NCBI GenBank assembly: GCA_019787685.1
Contig: JAHNUO010000063.1
Coordinates: forward strand, 1-64,000
DNA length: 64,000 nt
Direction: 5' to 3'
From: Chiua virens
Lineage: Eukaryota > Basidiomycota > Agaricomycetes > Boletales > Boletaceae
Below the pieces are notes generated by a model. That model had not been told where the DNA came from, made no database searches, and was given only the letters and a program-made list of their open reading frames with translations. This document shows positions 11,800 through 26,400 of this stretch, in pieces (position 1 is the stretch's first letter; the number at the start of each line of letters is the position of its first letter). A program made the position numbers and the translations under genes.

Positions 11800-13107
11800 A
11801 TGGCTGAGAACCCCGAAATTCGAGTGCACTCTATGTTCCGACCTGACCCTCGGTCCCACAATTGGGACTGGGCCCATATTCTCAACTTTCGCGTTGACTT
11901 GCTCGCCGAGATGCAGTTTGCCCCAAATCCCTACAAGTGGATCCGGTATGCCACCAGCGTCGTTGTTGGTGCGCAAGGCGTTCTTTCAACCGTCCCCGAC
12001 TCGCCAGGCCATGGCATGCCCAACAATGAGCTGCCGGCTGCCTCCATGGATCTATATTATCATATGACTGAAGAAGAAAGGAATGCAATGGTGCCAATCG
12101 ACCTCGACATGGAGAAAAGGACAAGATACACTAGCGTGGCGTCATTTGGGAGAAGCTCATTCGGCCGTCAGGTTAGAGATCGGGACGGAACATGCGTTTT
12201 GACAGGCATGCGTACTATTGAAGCTGCACATCTCCTGCAACATAGCAAAGGGGATGGTGTGCGTATTCGTTATTTGAGATTACTAAATTCCTTACTCACT
12301 GGGCGCAGTATATCGCGCAATTTACCAGCCATCGAAGTCGTGACCGAGCGGGGACCGATCTAGTGAATGAGATCGACAGTGTACGGAATGGTATCCTTTT
12401 AAGCCCAACCGGTCATGCTAATTTTGGGAAAAACTTTGCATTCCTGGTCGTACGCAATGCGTTCATCTTGTCTAGCAACTGATATTGACCGTTTTTATGA
12501 TTAGACCCCTAATTTCGCCATGACCAGTGCTGATGTTGACCCGTCGTCACCTCCGGAAAGAAAACTGTGCACTGCCCACGTTTTTGAACCTGGTGGAGAA
12601 GAATATTTTGGATGGCCAACCCCTTCAGGCTCACCAGTCAGGATGCCCACCCTGGATTCTGGTCATTACGCAGATTGGCCCCCGGATATTCTTTTTGATG
12701 CCGTCTATGGTGGAGCTATCCTTCACCATTTTAGCACTCCGGCGCTGCGGGAGAGTTGTAAAGGGTGGGAGTCCTGCTTCTATGATGACGATGAAGGGAC
12801 TGAGGGCGGACCAGAAGAAACTGATGAAGCACCCCAGGAGGAGCAAGCTGGACTGAGCAAAAGGAAGGCAGAACAAAATATCGAACGTGAAAATCGTATT
12901 GCTCAACGTCGTGCAAGATATGAAGACAGTGCAGACACTGTCTTCGACGACCTTACGATTTTGCCATATGTCTTTATGCCGCCGGAGAAGGTAAAGGCCT
13001 TTTTGAGGGAGGCTCGGGAGAAAAGGCAGGAGACCGAGCAGAGGCAATTGGAGGAGAAGGTTTTGGATTGGGCGAAATCAGTCACACCGGCAGATGTGTG
13101 CCCGTGA
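11800..13107 (+). CDS. HNH endonuclease-domain protein (fungal HNH_2 type)
   Basis: Three exons fit in frame: 11800-12258, 12309-12449 and 12505-13107, giving 400 residues. The nuclease signature is FGRQVRDRDGTCVLTG followed by EAAHLLQHSKGDG. That is the pattern R-D-x-x-C-x-x-T-G ... A-A-H of the HNH_2 family common in basidiomycetes. After the first intron comes YIAQFTSHRS, then VNEIDSVRNGILLSP, where the Asn of R-N-G is the expected central HNH residue. The segment FAFLVTPNFAM spans the second intron. The C-terminal part is acidic, then charged and helical. In this family the role is usually unknown; DNA cleavage is inferred from the fold. The gene sits alone between two ~197-bp direct repeats and just upstream of an RNA-silencing polymerase gene. 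Confidence 0.85.
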
Positions 13108-13215
13108 TGCGTACTAACTGTGTATCAATTCAGCATATAATGTAGTCTCCCGGCTACACTCGACTCAGGCTTGCAGTGTGTACTTCTCTCTGTTGGAGAA
13201 CAGACTTTGTTTATG

Positions 13216-13412
13216 TAAGGAGAACGACATCCGCCGCCAACCACTGGAATCTGTGAATGGCAGATCGGATCCTGGAAACCGCAGTCACCAAGCAGTGCTG
13301 TCCCACAATGTTCCAAAACATTCTCGGAATGTGTATTCCGAAAGTTTTCGCGGGTCTGCCAGCGTGTAAGTATCACGAGGGCGCCTTGGCTGGTGGTCGA
13401 TGACCATGTAGT
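13216..13412. repeat. direct repeat copy 2 (about 197 bp) downstream of the HNH gene
   Basis: Same orientation and near-identical to 11101-11296. It differs by a few substitutions and small indels (for example a loss in the ccagcacaatg stretch and an extra cgcc near the end). It ends about 130 bases before the RNA-dependent RNA polymerase start, so part of the copy may act as that gene's upstream region. Confidence 0.9.
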
Positions 13413-13542
13413 GTTTGGCTTCGGGACCAGAACATTTCGTGACAGTAACCCCGATCAGGAAAAAGTTCATCCCGCTGTGGCACTGCACCGAACCTTCTCG
13501 TTGATCATCGATCTAGTACTTTGCACATCCCTTACGTTGATA

Positions 13543-16500
13543 ATGGAATTCGATATCAGGAACGTACCTTACAAAGCCGACGAATGGGAGGTCACGACTG
13601 CGATTGCCACTCAGGTCCTACACGTCTGTCCTGGGCCCTTTGTCCCAGAGCCACAGGAGCGTCCGCCTAACTTCCAGGTTAAACTCAACCCAAGTCCAGC
13701 AGGCGGGGTACAAAACGACGGTACCGGAACACTCACGTTGACGAGAATATTGGGAAAGAAGTTCCAGCGTCTCAGTTATGATGGCCACATCTCCGTACAA
13801 GTGAAGGGAAAGAAGCTCAAGTTTTACCTTAACAAAAACTCCGTTTCACCCTCTCTGGCCCTTGAGCTTGAAAAGGCCCCTTTCATAGATCCCGATATCG
13901 CACGAGACCGTCAAAAGAGGGTCAGCACCCTATGCGATCCATTCTACATCTCTCACGTTCAGATCGGTTTGTGCTCGCCGATCAGTTCATTTGCAATGTG
14001 GATTTTCTTACGATTTATCACTAGGTACCTACTATCACCCACAGGGTGCATGTGACAAAACCCCGCGTTCATTCTCCGTCGAATGGGACCGAGATCTCAG
14101 CGAGCGGAGCAAGGGGTTACTTTTCTTCGAGTACGAGCATAAATGCCTCCGGGTCCAAGTAAGGCTCACCATAAGTTTAATTGAGAGTGTCCTGACCTTG
14201 CTAGCTTGGAGATCAAAGCTATGAAGATACCTTCCACAACATCGTAATTCGATTTTCGAGTATACACAAAATGGCAATGGGATGGGACTTTGGAAACCCT
14301 TGTAGGTGATCGCATTGTGGTCCATCTGGTGCTTCTAATGTAAAGTGAAAAGTCGTCTGCTTCGATTTGTTCACGCCGCCTATGCTACAAGAGGAGCAAA
14401 TATTCCGCACTCTGTCGAATGGAGCCCGAACAGAACGAAAATTTCGCCATCGTTTGGGGTCCCTGAGTCCAGCCCACGAAATCGTTGCTCCGTATGCGCA
14501 TCAGCTACGCATTTTGCTTCTCGATATCAAAGAGTGGGGATTCGACGATATCTTAAAGAGATTCCAGTTCTACTGTCAAACAGCATTACTTCGCCCACCT
14601 AGGGAATTAAATATAGACGCGAACGGCCGTCAAAACCTTTTCTGCCAGGCAAGACTCACTGAAATTGCGGCATGGTTACGGTCCCCGGATCTTGCTTCGA
14701 ATTGGCGGGTTGCATTTCAGATCGAAGCACTTCTGCACAATGGCATCGCTAATACGGTGGATCTTATGGAGCTTCGCCCCCGAATTGAACGACTGGTTCA
14801 TTCACATAGGGACGCCGCAGGCGACGTCATGCGACGGTTTGTGGAAACCGCTGCTCGTCGCCCTGTGAGCCAGCGTATATCCGAATGCTTCGAGATCGCC
14901 CTGGAGAAAAGCACTCAGCGTCCGCGAACGTCTCCTTCCAGAGGTCGCCTTTCCTGCCACCATGTCACGTTCACACCAACTCGGTTGCTCCTGGAAGGGC
15001 CAATCATTACTCAATCCAACAGAATCGTACGTGAATATGAAGGGTATGAAGACCACTTCATTCGCGTCGACTTCCGCGAAGAAGATCGCCTTTCATACAA
15101 GTGGGATCGGGACGTCGACGGTGCTTCTTTCCTTCAGGAGCGTGTGGGTACGCTACTCAAAGAGGGATTCAATCTCGCTGGACGACACTTCAAGTTCCTG
15201 GGATATTCGTCATCGGCTCTTAAGGAACACGCAGTGTGGTATTTCAACTCTTTTCAACACCGAACCAAAGGCTGGGTAACAGCTCAGACCATCCGTGATT
15301 CCCTCGGCAACTTCAGTAAAGTGATGAAGAGCCCGTCCAAGTACGGAGCACGAATGGCGGTGGGTCAAGCGCTCCGATCCGATCGCCACTCGCTGATCAT
15401 TGTTTAGCAAGCCTTCTCGGCGACTGACCCTTCGGTCCGCGTCGGGAAAGATCAGTGGTCCCGAATACCCGACATCATAGATTCGAATGGGACCAACTTT
15501 ACAGACGGTGTCGGAACAATATCACCGGGATTGGCTGACAGGATTTGGGCGGCCTTATGTGAAGACAACCCTTCCCTCTCTCTCCGTTCCGTCGTACCCT
15601 CCGCCGTGAGTCTCAGACTTTACCTTCTTGACATTCACTGGATAGTTGTACAGTATCAGATTCGTTTCCTAGGTTGCAAAGGTGTCGTCTCTGTGGATAA
15701 AAGATTAGAAGGGGTTCACATGTGCCTTCGGGATTCCATGATTAAGTTTGAAGTACCCTGGGAGGACTACGGAACCATAGAAATTGCCAACTATTTCGGC
15801 AGGCCTGGTATTCCCTACCTGAACAGGTTGGTGTCGATCTTCTTTCAACCACCTGCCGTGTGATATACTCATTACTTTGGCCATTAATAGACCGTTAGTG
15901 ATGTTGCTCGAGAACCGCGGTGCACCGAGGGAGGTTTTCTTGCAGCTCCAGAAAGATGCAGTGGCCGACGCACGGATGGCTCATGATTCCGCAGCGCTTT
16001 ATGCAAAACTGCTTGATTCAAACAAACTCTGTTACAATTTCAGACTTGCCGAGATTCTTAGAAGACTCAATGCGCTCGGGCTAGAACTGAAACCGAGTCA
16101 CTTGGATCAACCATTGGACACGGCGTTCTTTGCACGGCTTCGCGCATGCGCGATCAACCACGTATTGCGCTCTGTAAAACATGAAGCTCGCCTGCAGATT
16201 CCGAACAGCCATAGTCTTGTTGGAGTCGCGGACGAGGGCCCGGCGTACGTGAAGCAAGGTTTGAAGAACTTATATTGCCTACCCCAAGGGAAGATTTTCG
16301 GTATGCGTTCAGTCCGATCGTTCGACAATAACGATTCATCTAGTTTACAGCATGTGTACAAAGTCCTGAAGATGAAAAACCTCGTTATCTCCAAGGAATG
16401 TGTCTCGTATTTCGTAACCCGGTTATTCATCCTGGAGATGGTGATTCATTCGTTTCCGCGTTTCACGGCTGAGATTGCTAACAGATAGATAGTACAAAGA

Positions 16501-17838
16501 GTATATGCCCTCGGACCTCCCCCTAAGGAATGCGCGTTTGGTCACCTGAAGAACGTTGTCGTATTCCCATCTATTGGTAAGTAATATCCTCGACTAACAG
16601 TTCCATCAGAGACGATCATTGAATAAGGAACGTGGTCACTACCTAATGGTTTGGCGGGAGGTGATCTCGATGGGTACGCCGCTCGTTCACAAACATCAGT
16701 CAGCGCCATTCAGGAATTTTCAGAGATCTGTATACCATCATCCAATATGGAGATCTCCTGGCGCCCGAGCACTGTGACCCTGCTTCATACCCAGCGGTAA
16801 AGCCTTACGAACTCGACAGAGACAGCACGGTCGATGATGTTTGTAACTTCATCGTTGAATATATCAACTCAGATGTCGTGGTATGAGAGATTCATTGCAA
16901 TAACGTTGCCTGGGCGCTCATCGAATGAATCATAGGGGCTCGTCGCCAGTAAACACCTTGTCATTGCAGGTGAGTCGGCTTTCTGATATGTACACAGTAT
17001 CTTCTTAGTTTCACCAATGAACAGATCAATCCACAGTATGCACTGTTTTACCTTGCGGTCCGTGCTAAAACTGACAATACGGAAGAGCGGGGTGTTCGAT
17101 CCAGATTGTCTCATGTTGGCAGAGATGCACAGTTCCGCAGTGGACTACCCGAAAAATGGGAACAAAGTAGATATCTCAAACATGCCAAGGGCACTCATCC
17201 GATTCAAACCTGACTGGCAAGCGACCGAGGTGGATTCCCCTGGACCCTCTGATCACTACCAGTCCACGACAGCGCTCGGTTATCTCTACCGAAACATCAC
17301 TCTGGAAGCCATGCCCGACACGTTCCCTCAACATCAGGGCATGGCAGAAGCACAGCCCATCTTCAAGACCCTTTTACAACTCGTCCGTCGTCATCTTCCA
17401 GGGCTAGCTAACCAGAGGACGGCGACATGGATAAACACGTTGCATGCGACCTACTGCGAAGAGCTGAGATACATCTCAGGCACATACGCGCTATCAAAAA
17501 TAGCTGGGTCCCAACTACGCGAAGAAGAGCTTGTCATCGGAACCATTTTGGCCAACAGCACGCAAAAGGGTTATCGAAATAGCCGTATGCAAGCGATGAG
17601 GGAAAACATGGGCTTCCTCGTCCATGACGTCAAGGACCAGCTTGTGGGGAGGTTGGAGGAGCTGTCGGAGAACGCGTTGAAGGAAAAGCTCGCTATCGTA
17701 TGGAGCGCGTGGAAGTTTAGCCTTGACAAGGCGTCTGCGTCTGCGGAAGATAACTTTGGCACGGAAAGTTTTGGCTTGATCGGACTTGGGTTGGTGTTGG
17801 AGTGCTTGGATAGGCTCGGTAGTTTGCCACCTTTGTGA
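13543..17838 (+). CDS. RNA-dependent RNA polymerase (QDE-1/RdRP family, RNA silencing)
   Basis: Eukaryotic cellular RdRPs copy aberrant RNA into dsRNA for Dicer in quelling and small-RNA pathways. I start at ATG 13543 (MEFDIRNVPYKADEW); an upstream in-frame ATG lies inside the direct repeat and is less likely. Exons join cleanly across many 45-60 nt introns, e.g. 13543-13966, 14025-14158, and a long exon ending at 15359. The N-terminal part is an RRM-like region. The catalytic core starts near FIRVDFREEDRL and KFLGYSSSALKEHAVWYF, then KYGARMAQAFSATDPSV, then VFRNPVIHPGDVQRVYA and HLKNVVVFPS. The metal-binding motif DLDGD is encoded across an intron (16674-16723). The C-terminal segment has HSSAVDYPKNG. 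About 1,200 residues are encoded with no stop or frameshift after splicing, so it appears functional. Confidence 0.9.
16674..16723 (+). other. 50-nt intron splitting the RdRP catalytic motif
   Basis: The exon before ends ...GGDLDG with two bases of the Gly codon at 16672-16673. The exon after starts with the third base at 16724 and then GATCTGTAT (Asp-Leu-Tyr). Only splicing gt(16674)..ag(16723) restores D-L-D-G-D-L-Y; reading through gives DGYA, which lacks the last catalytic Asp. Confidence 0.85.
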
Positions 17839-18090
17839 ACCCTGCCCAACTCCTAGATGATCAGGATAGTCTTCATCGTTTGTCCTACTTCCAACCAAAT
17901 GTAACGTGGTCCACTGACTCACCGGGACGACGAAATGTATTGCTACGACCTCCATGAAATCCTCGTCCAAGATGCTATTCAGAAGGGAAACCTATAGACT
18001 ATCGTACATACAAGCTACTTGGCAACACAAGCTCTGAAGCTAGATCGAAGCATATATAAATGATTTCGCCGACAGTGGTATCAATCGGAA

Positions 18091-19902
18091 TTAAAGAGGC
18101 ACTGCAACGCTTCCACCACCATCTACAGACGCCCGTCTCTTCATATAACCCTCGGCAACTATGTCGTGAATCTTGTTCAGCACGTCTGAACTCGAGGAAG
18201 ATGCCAAGGCAATCGCGAGGGTTGTCGGGGATAGCGACCCAAGCGAGCTGATGCCTGTCGCGCTTTCTCGGTACGTGGCACTGGAAGCACGGCCTTTCCG
18301 TTCGGGAGATCCAGGGGACTCGGACCGGAGCTTGGTTTCAGTCGCATTGGACACCTGTCGCGGCGTTGGTGGAACATGAGCGTGATAGGGGTATGAGGGA
18401 TATGGCAAGAGAGGCTCCGGCCTGCTGGTCTGCAACGTCTTCGTTGACTTTGACTTCTTGGACGGTGACGGGAAAAGATAGAACTCGGGAGACCTATCTA
18501 CACGGTGCAGAGGCGAAGGACTGGTGGCAGGGAGGGTATCCTGGAACCCAGCGAGAGAAGCTCTCGAGGACAACGACGTAGTGAAAAATAAAGATTTCTC
18601 CAGTGGGGGTGACATCAACGCTGGGGGGCTGAGAGGCAAGATCGAGGTATGCATATCGAGAGCTGAGAACCGCTTGGAGGTACCACTAACTGACGATGTT
18701 TTGCGCCGAGTTCCGGAACGATGACGTTGTGGTGCTGCGGTGTAAATGTCGGGTCCTCCACTATCCATCAACTCGTCCTGGTAGGACATTGCCACTGTCG
18801 GCGAACCTGTCTGCTTCGAGGCGAAAGGAGCCACCTTGCGTGACTGCCTCGTATTTCTGTCCTGAGTGGGAGAAGTTAATGTACCCTGTTCGAGGAGCGG
18901 CGCCTGCTTTGGCGAGGGTCTAGGGTCATTCTGTGGCCTTCCCTGGAATCCGAACAGATCGAGTGCATCCTCCGTGTTGCTACTGTATAAACCATCGTCC
19001 TGAGAGTGGCGCGTCTTGTGGGACCGACTATCAACAGGACCGACTACTGGCGTGAGGATGGCATACTCATTACGTACGCTAGACACAGGGCGATGAGGTC
19101 CTTTAAGTTTCATGATGTCAAACATGCTGCGTCGGAACGGCTTTGGCAAACCAGTGTCTTGTGATCGAGAAACTTTGGAGTTATCTCCGAAGGTGGGCTC
19201 AGGTAACGAGGGCGCAATGTGTATCTTTGGTGGGGAGTTGTCTTTCGGAAGTGAAGAGTCTCGTATCACAGGGGATGCCGCGACGAACGGGTCTTCCTGT
19301 GTGATCACCGTGAATTTCTCGCCATCACTCGAGGGAATGATAGTCTGAGTGTAGGTCGGCTGAGAATGCGGCGGCTGAGTTACACTACGAGGCTGCCACC
19401 CAAGCATTCGTTTGGGTACGTATCGTGATCCATGAACAGTGATCTTGCTAGGAGTACCAGCGGCGAAAAGAGACACCGATTCCATGCTCGGAAGGCCATG
19501 AACGAGCAAGTGATCTTCGACATCATTTTCTGGCGGGATGTACGGAGGACCAGAAAGAAGGGTTGAGGTACGAAGGGAACGACGTCGGGTTTTCCGCAGT
19601 TTCAGTAAGATCACGGCAGTGATGCTACCCAGTGCGACGCCAGCTGCAACGAACAAGGGCACGAGATAGAGTATGTTCACCTCGTGACGGTAGGGAAGCT
19701 TTGGCACAATAGCTTGGGACGACGTCGTCGCTGGAGGTAATGCAGTGATCTGGACCAAAGGAACGGTTGAAACATCGCTCGACGACACGACGTCCTGAGC
19801 AGTAGCACCATCTGAATTGATGTCAGAGGGATCTCTTGATAAGGTCGCTGAGTATCCGATTGCAGAAGGAAGCGAAGTGGAATTGAATGAAACAGTCGAC
19901 AT
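18091..19902 (-). CDS. single-pass membrane protein with Ser/Thr-rich ectodomain
   Basis: One long uninterrupted exon of about 600 codons. I prefer ATG 19902 (MSTVSFNSTSLPSAIGYS) over the upstream ATG at 19965. About 75 Ser/Thr-rich residues come first, then one hydrophobic segment (YLVPLFVAAGVALGSITAVI, about residues 80-100). A basic stop-transfer stretch (KLRKTRRR) and about 490 residues of Ser/Pro-rich, presumably cytoplasmic, sequence follow. No enzyme motif is visible. This layout (short glycosylatable outside, long disordered inside) is common in uncharacterised basidiomycete membrane proteins and in wall-stress sensor-like proteins. That role is only a guess. Confidence 0.7.
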   Translation of the reverse strand: MSTVSFNSTSLPSAIGYSATLSRDPSDINSDGATAQDVVSSSDVSTVPLVQITALPPATTSSQAIVPKLPYRHEVNILYLVPLFVAAGVALGSITAVILLKLRKTRRRSLRTSTLLSGPPYIPPENDVEDHLLVHGLPSMESVSLFAAGTPSKITVHGSRYVPKRMLGWQPRSVTQPPHSQPTYTQTIIPSSDGEKFTVITQEDPFVAASPVIRDSSLPKDNSPPKIHIAPSLPEPTFGDNSKVSRSQDTGLPKPFRRSMFDIMKLKGPHRPVSSVRNEYAILTPVVGPVDSRSHKTRHSQDDGLYSSNTEDALDLFGFQGRPQNDPRPSPKQAPLLEQGTLTSPTQDRNTRQSRKVAPFASKQTGSPTVAMSYQDELMDSGGPDIYTAAPQRHRSGTRRKTSSVSGTSKRFSALDMHTSILPLSPPALMSPPLEKSLFFTTSLSSRASLAGFQDTLPATSPSPLHRVDRSPEFYLFPSPSKKSKSTKTLQTSRPEPLLPYPSYPYHAHVPPTPRQVSNATETKLRSESPGSPERKGRASSATYRESATGISSLGSLSPTTLAIALASSSSSDVLNKIHDIVAEGYMKRRASVDGGGSVAVPL

Positions 19903-20031
19903 CGATAGAACTTCTTGGTTGATTACCAGGGAACAAGACCTGGATAGCCGATGTAGGTAAAGCAATCAAACAGAGTAGTAAATCTTGTACCTAATGATTG
20001 TATATACACGGTTTCCGCGCCGAGAATATTG

Positions 20032-20675
20032 CTATTGAGGATTATAGTCGGGACCAAGAACTATGAGCCGCACTCGTGATTCCACGCCAAGAGCGGAAAG
20101 GTCTGCTTCAGGCTTGTCTAGCGAAAGACCCGCAGCAATGAAGGTCGACCGACGAACAAGATATGATGATGGGGAATATGAGGCGCCTGCTACACCCGAT
20201 CGTTGCGTCTTTCGCCAAAATGTAGTCGGACGGACTACCAACCTGCGTGAGAGGTGTTACGAATTGAGAAACTAGCACGATACTCACAAAGCGGGGGAGG
20301 TGGACGAGAGAGCTCGCTCCTGTCCGTGTGCGTAGAGGAAGAAGAAAAACGCCTGGGTACGTCTGCTATGGGTGGTGTGTCGATTGAATACGAAGCTGTT
20401 GACTCAAGCGTGAGAGGAGGAGCCGAGACTGGACGTTGGGGGGGAGGGGATCTGGATGCCCTGTACGTTCTCCTTGGGGGTGAAAGAAATGCCGCGTTCA
20501 AGTCAGAGACCTCGACAGGGGAACGAGGTCCACCTTCGTCTGAGTCAACGCTCTCCAGAGTGACCATGACTGGCCGTGTGAGGTCATTTTGACTTCGACG
20601 GGCAAAATTGAAAGCCAACGAGTTCTGTTTTGGATAGAATGGGGTAGGCGAGACAAGGACGGTCAGATCCGACAT
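20032..20675 (-). CDS. small Pro/Ser-rich protein of unknown function
   Basis: Two exons. The first starts at ATG 20675 (MSDLTVLVSPTPFYPKQNSL) and runs to a GTGAGT donor near 20289. The second begins after a ggtag acceptor with RPTTFWRKTQRSGVAG and ends PDYNPQ at 20032. It is rich in Ser, Pro and Arg (RTYRASRSPPPQRP) and has a conserved-looking middle (SYLVRRSTFIAAGLSLDKPEADL). No domain is recognised. It is divergent from the glutamyl-tRNA synthetase, with 108 bases between the most upstream candidate starts, so the two may share a promoter. Confidence 0.6.
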
Positions 20676-20750
20676 GCCAATCGCTCGACATCAGCCTGGA
20701 TATGACTTTCTCAGAACAGAACAGCAGTGGCGTGGGCCGTGCGGAGGTGA

Positions 20751-22993
<2,243 letters not shown>

Positions 22994-23456
22994 TATCCCT
23001 GTCGCTAGACGACGCCCAAGTATGTATTCTTCAAGTGAAACATTTGCTGCGTTCATGCCCGACTTCGCGTCTCGGCGTTTGATCTCGTTGTATCATCTCC
23101 ACTGGCACTGATTCCAAGAAGCTCCTCACATAAGTAGATAGTCCATGTAACACGGTTGGTTTCACCGAGCTCGAACCATGATCTGAAACTAATTACCGTT
23201 TCTTTACTCGGGGTGAACGTTGAGTGTGCGATGATGCCAACCAGTAAAAATGTACTTGCATACGACAGATCATTACCTGTGGATGGTAGCGCTACCTGAG
23301 CATGCGGAAGAATGACACTTTGTAGCAAGTAGCGATCGACACAACATAAAGCACTCAAAATTCAAGGGCTGGCTGAACATCACACGGACCTGGTCCAGTA
23401 GCTCGTACCCATGCAATCCATGTCATCAACAAAACGTCATATCATTACCTTCGTGC
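22994..23456. other. convergent intergenic region
   Basis: This lies between the 3' ends of the glutamyl-tRNA synthetase (plus) and UBR1 (minus). No gene is recognised; the small ORFs have no family resemblance. It presumably carries both 3' UTRs. Confidence 0.5.
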
Positions 23457-26400
23457 TCACAACATCTCCCATCCACCACTATCCACCGCACTCTCCAACT
23501 TCCTCGCCACTGCCGTCGGTATCCCATGCTGCAACCACGTCTTCCGCACCTCCTCCCACCTCGGCCCATGCAAATACTGTCGCCGCCCGCGTCTGTAAAA
23601 GGAACCGCTCAGCATCGCACCTTTTCAAAACACCTCACCTACCTCATCGAAACATCCACCTCGCCATGCACGTCCAAATACGGCGATTGTACAAACGACC
23701 CATTGTTGACATACAGATACAACAGTGAACACCGCTTGACGACGAAGTACAACCCGATCGTGCCACCACACCTGTATGGGGTCAGCGCCGTCCAGCGTAT
23801 CGCAAAAGCACGTACTCGCGTGTGTGCATGTTGCACTCCCCCCGTCGATTCGCGTCCAAGTCCATACAACAGTGGCTCAACATACAGCACGTCGCACCGC
23901 AGATGAGACAAATGGCCGCGTCGGTGGGGACGGTGTTGCACCGCGTGCACCGCATCACCTTATCCCGTCCGCTGAACAGATTATCGAGCACGATCGGAAG
24001 TCGGGCGAGGCGGTAGATGGCGGGGTAATCCAATACAACCCCACAGTTAAGTTGGGACGCCGCGTGAGAGTGGCCATAGTGGGCGCACCAACCCGAGAGC
24101 GCGTTCTGGAGCGTGTCTTGATGAGGCAAATCCGAGAGTGGCGGTATGTGCAGCAATGTAAGAAGTCGCCGATATTCGTTATCTTCTGCCACACCTGTCG
24201 ATGGCATCGCAAAGGCATTTGGAAGGACGGAACGGCAGAGGATGGCTGCGCGTCGGAGGAAAGGTAATGTGAAGGCGTACAGTAGCTTCTCAATCCGAGC
24301 TTCGCCAAACATCTCGAACACGAGCGTCGCCGTGTGTTCAAACACAGGCGAGTGTCGAACGACGGACATGAAAAACATCCGGACGTCGCCAAACAAATCC
24401 GCGTGGCTTCGCGATACGAGCTGGATGGAACTGCAAGATCGCGCCTTGTTCAAGACGTAGACCATTCCGATGACAGTACGTGCCAAGCAAGCATAGTAGC
24501 ACAGCACGAGGACGTGCTGGAGCATTTCTGGGGCGACAGCAGCGGTCTCCACGAGCACCGTAAACGGGTCACGAAGGAGCAAGGGGTAGGAATACGACGT
24601 GAGAGACGTCCTGCTCCACTCGGGCAACAGGCGTTTGATAATAGCTTGCTTTACCGCCTCTTTCCCTCCATCTGGTCGTCCCTCGAGCTCTATTTTCGCC
24701 AGTGAGGCCAAAGATCCGAGAAGAGACCGTACCATACGCATTTGTGTCTCCGTCGTGCCGTCTGCGATGTTGTTCGCATTCCCACCCGTTCCGCGTGTCG
24801 CTACCTCGATTGAGGCGATCGTGTACCCGACGAGTTCCTCGGGTAGATAGATCCCAGAGCCTCTTTCACCCGGGTCTGGCTCGGGTCTTTCTCGTAAATG
24901 ACGCGTCTGTTGTGAATACACTTTGGCCACGTTCATCACGCTGTCCAACATCTTGAATGTGTCGAAATTATCCCCACGACGAATCTGAACGGCATAATTG
25001 GGATCTTGTGCGCTCCAGAAGACGAACTCCCCCGTGCCATTGGAAAACTGCAATGAATCCATCACCGTGTCGGGTTTGGACTTGAGGATCGAGATCCCCA
25101 CAGCGCGGATCCAGTCGGGAAACGGAACGTTCGTAGCTGGGAGCATCGATGGCCGGGAAATAGGGAGGATGATGTTGCCTAGACTCTTGCACAGCGGGCA
25201 GATGTATTCCTTGCGGAGCATGTTCTCCGGATGGTTTCGCGTTGCATGTGAACGATGGCGTTGACGAACGGAAGCGTTGTAGACTTGGAAACATTCCATG
25301 TGCATCATGTGGCCACACATAGATACGTGCAATCCAAACCGAGTATGTTGCGCGGGGAAGCCATCAAAGTTGGGGGCGAACTGGGTCACGTCCTCGTGGT
25401 AGTTCACATCCACAGATGGGAAAGTCGACGGGACCGGCTGATGGGAATTGCGATCGAGGGAGGACTGCATTCCCATTAACTCGTTGAGATACGCACTGTG
25501 ACTATCGGGGTGTTTCCGGAGCAAACGGCTGGGCTGCACGAGTCCAAGCGTGCCCCACGGCTTCGAGTCGGTGAGGTCCTCCTGACATACGATACACGAA
25601 CCATATTGCATCAACTCTTCTTGGCTCTCCTCCATCTCTTCGTCTTCCTCGTCAGTCACGTCTTCAAAGTTAATAGCAAAGCTTGCTTGTTGTGCCTTCA
25701 TCTGAGCCATAATTGCCTCCTGACGTGCCTTCGCCGCCCGTTTCTTGAGGGTTTCTGCATCTGGCCCTGATTCCACAGCTGTAATGATCCTACGCCGCGC
25801 CTGCACTTCGTCTGATACAAACTTGGACATCTCCCGCAAGATCCATCCCACCCGAGCCGTGTAAGGCTTGAAATGGTCTACGTGTTCCATTGCACAGATG
25901 ACATCGATCAGGTTCTTGCCGTCTTCGAAGACCTTGAGAGCAGATAGGTGGCTAAACACGGACGCACGCTCCACGAGGGCAGTCATAACAAGATAAAATG
26001 CTTGATCGAGAATTGCCTCCGCAGACGGTGGCGTCGTGCCCGCCGCTTCCGTCAACACGAGGATGTTGTACATGGCGTAAAATATTACTTGAAGAAGTGC
26101 CTCGGACTCTAAAAGGGACGGCAAGATCGAGAACGGACCTGTCTCGATGCCGATCGGCTTTGGCACAATCACAGGATCAGCCTCGCCTGTCTTCTTCTTC
26201 AGCCGCGCCTTGAGTACCGCTTCGACTTCTTCACGTCTGTTTCGAGCATAGTGGTAGTAAAACGGGTTGACTTCATCGTACAGTGCGTCTTTGAGCTCGT
26301 AGGTTCCTGTGTCGGTAGTGGCTTCTGGTGCTCTAAAGTTGGCAACTTCTCTTAGAACGTGTTCGAAACAGACGTCGTCTGCCATGCGCTCGGTGACACG

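Noticed and set aside
18366..19348. Plus-strand ORFs opposite the membrane-protein gene
   Set aside because: They are antisense shadows of a long, compositionally clear coding exon on the minus strand.
23411..23906. Plus-strand ORFs over the UBR1 3' end
   Set aside because: The minus strand here encodes the UBR1 C-terminal cap after two short introns; the plus ORFs are shadows.
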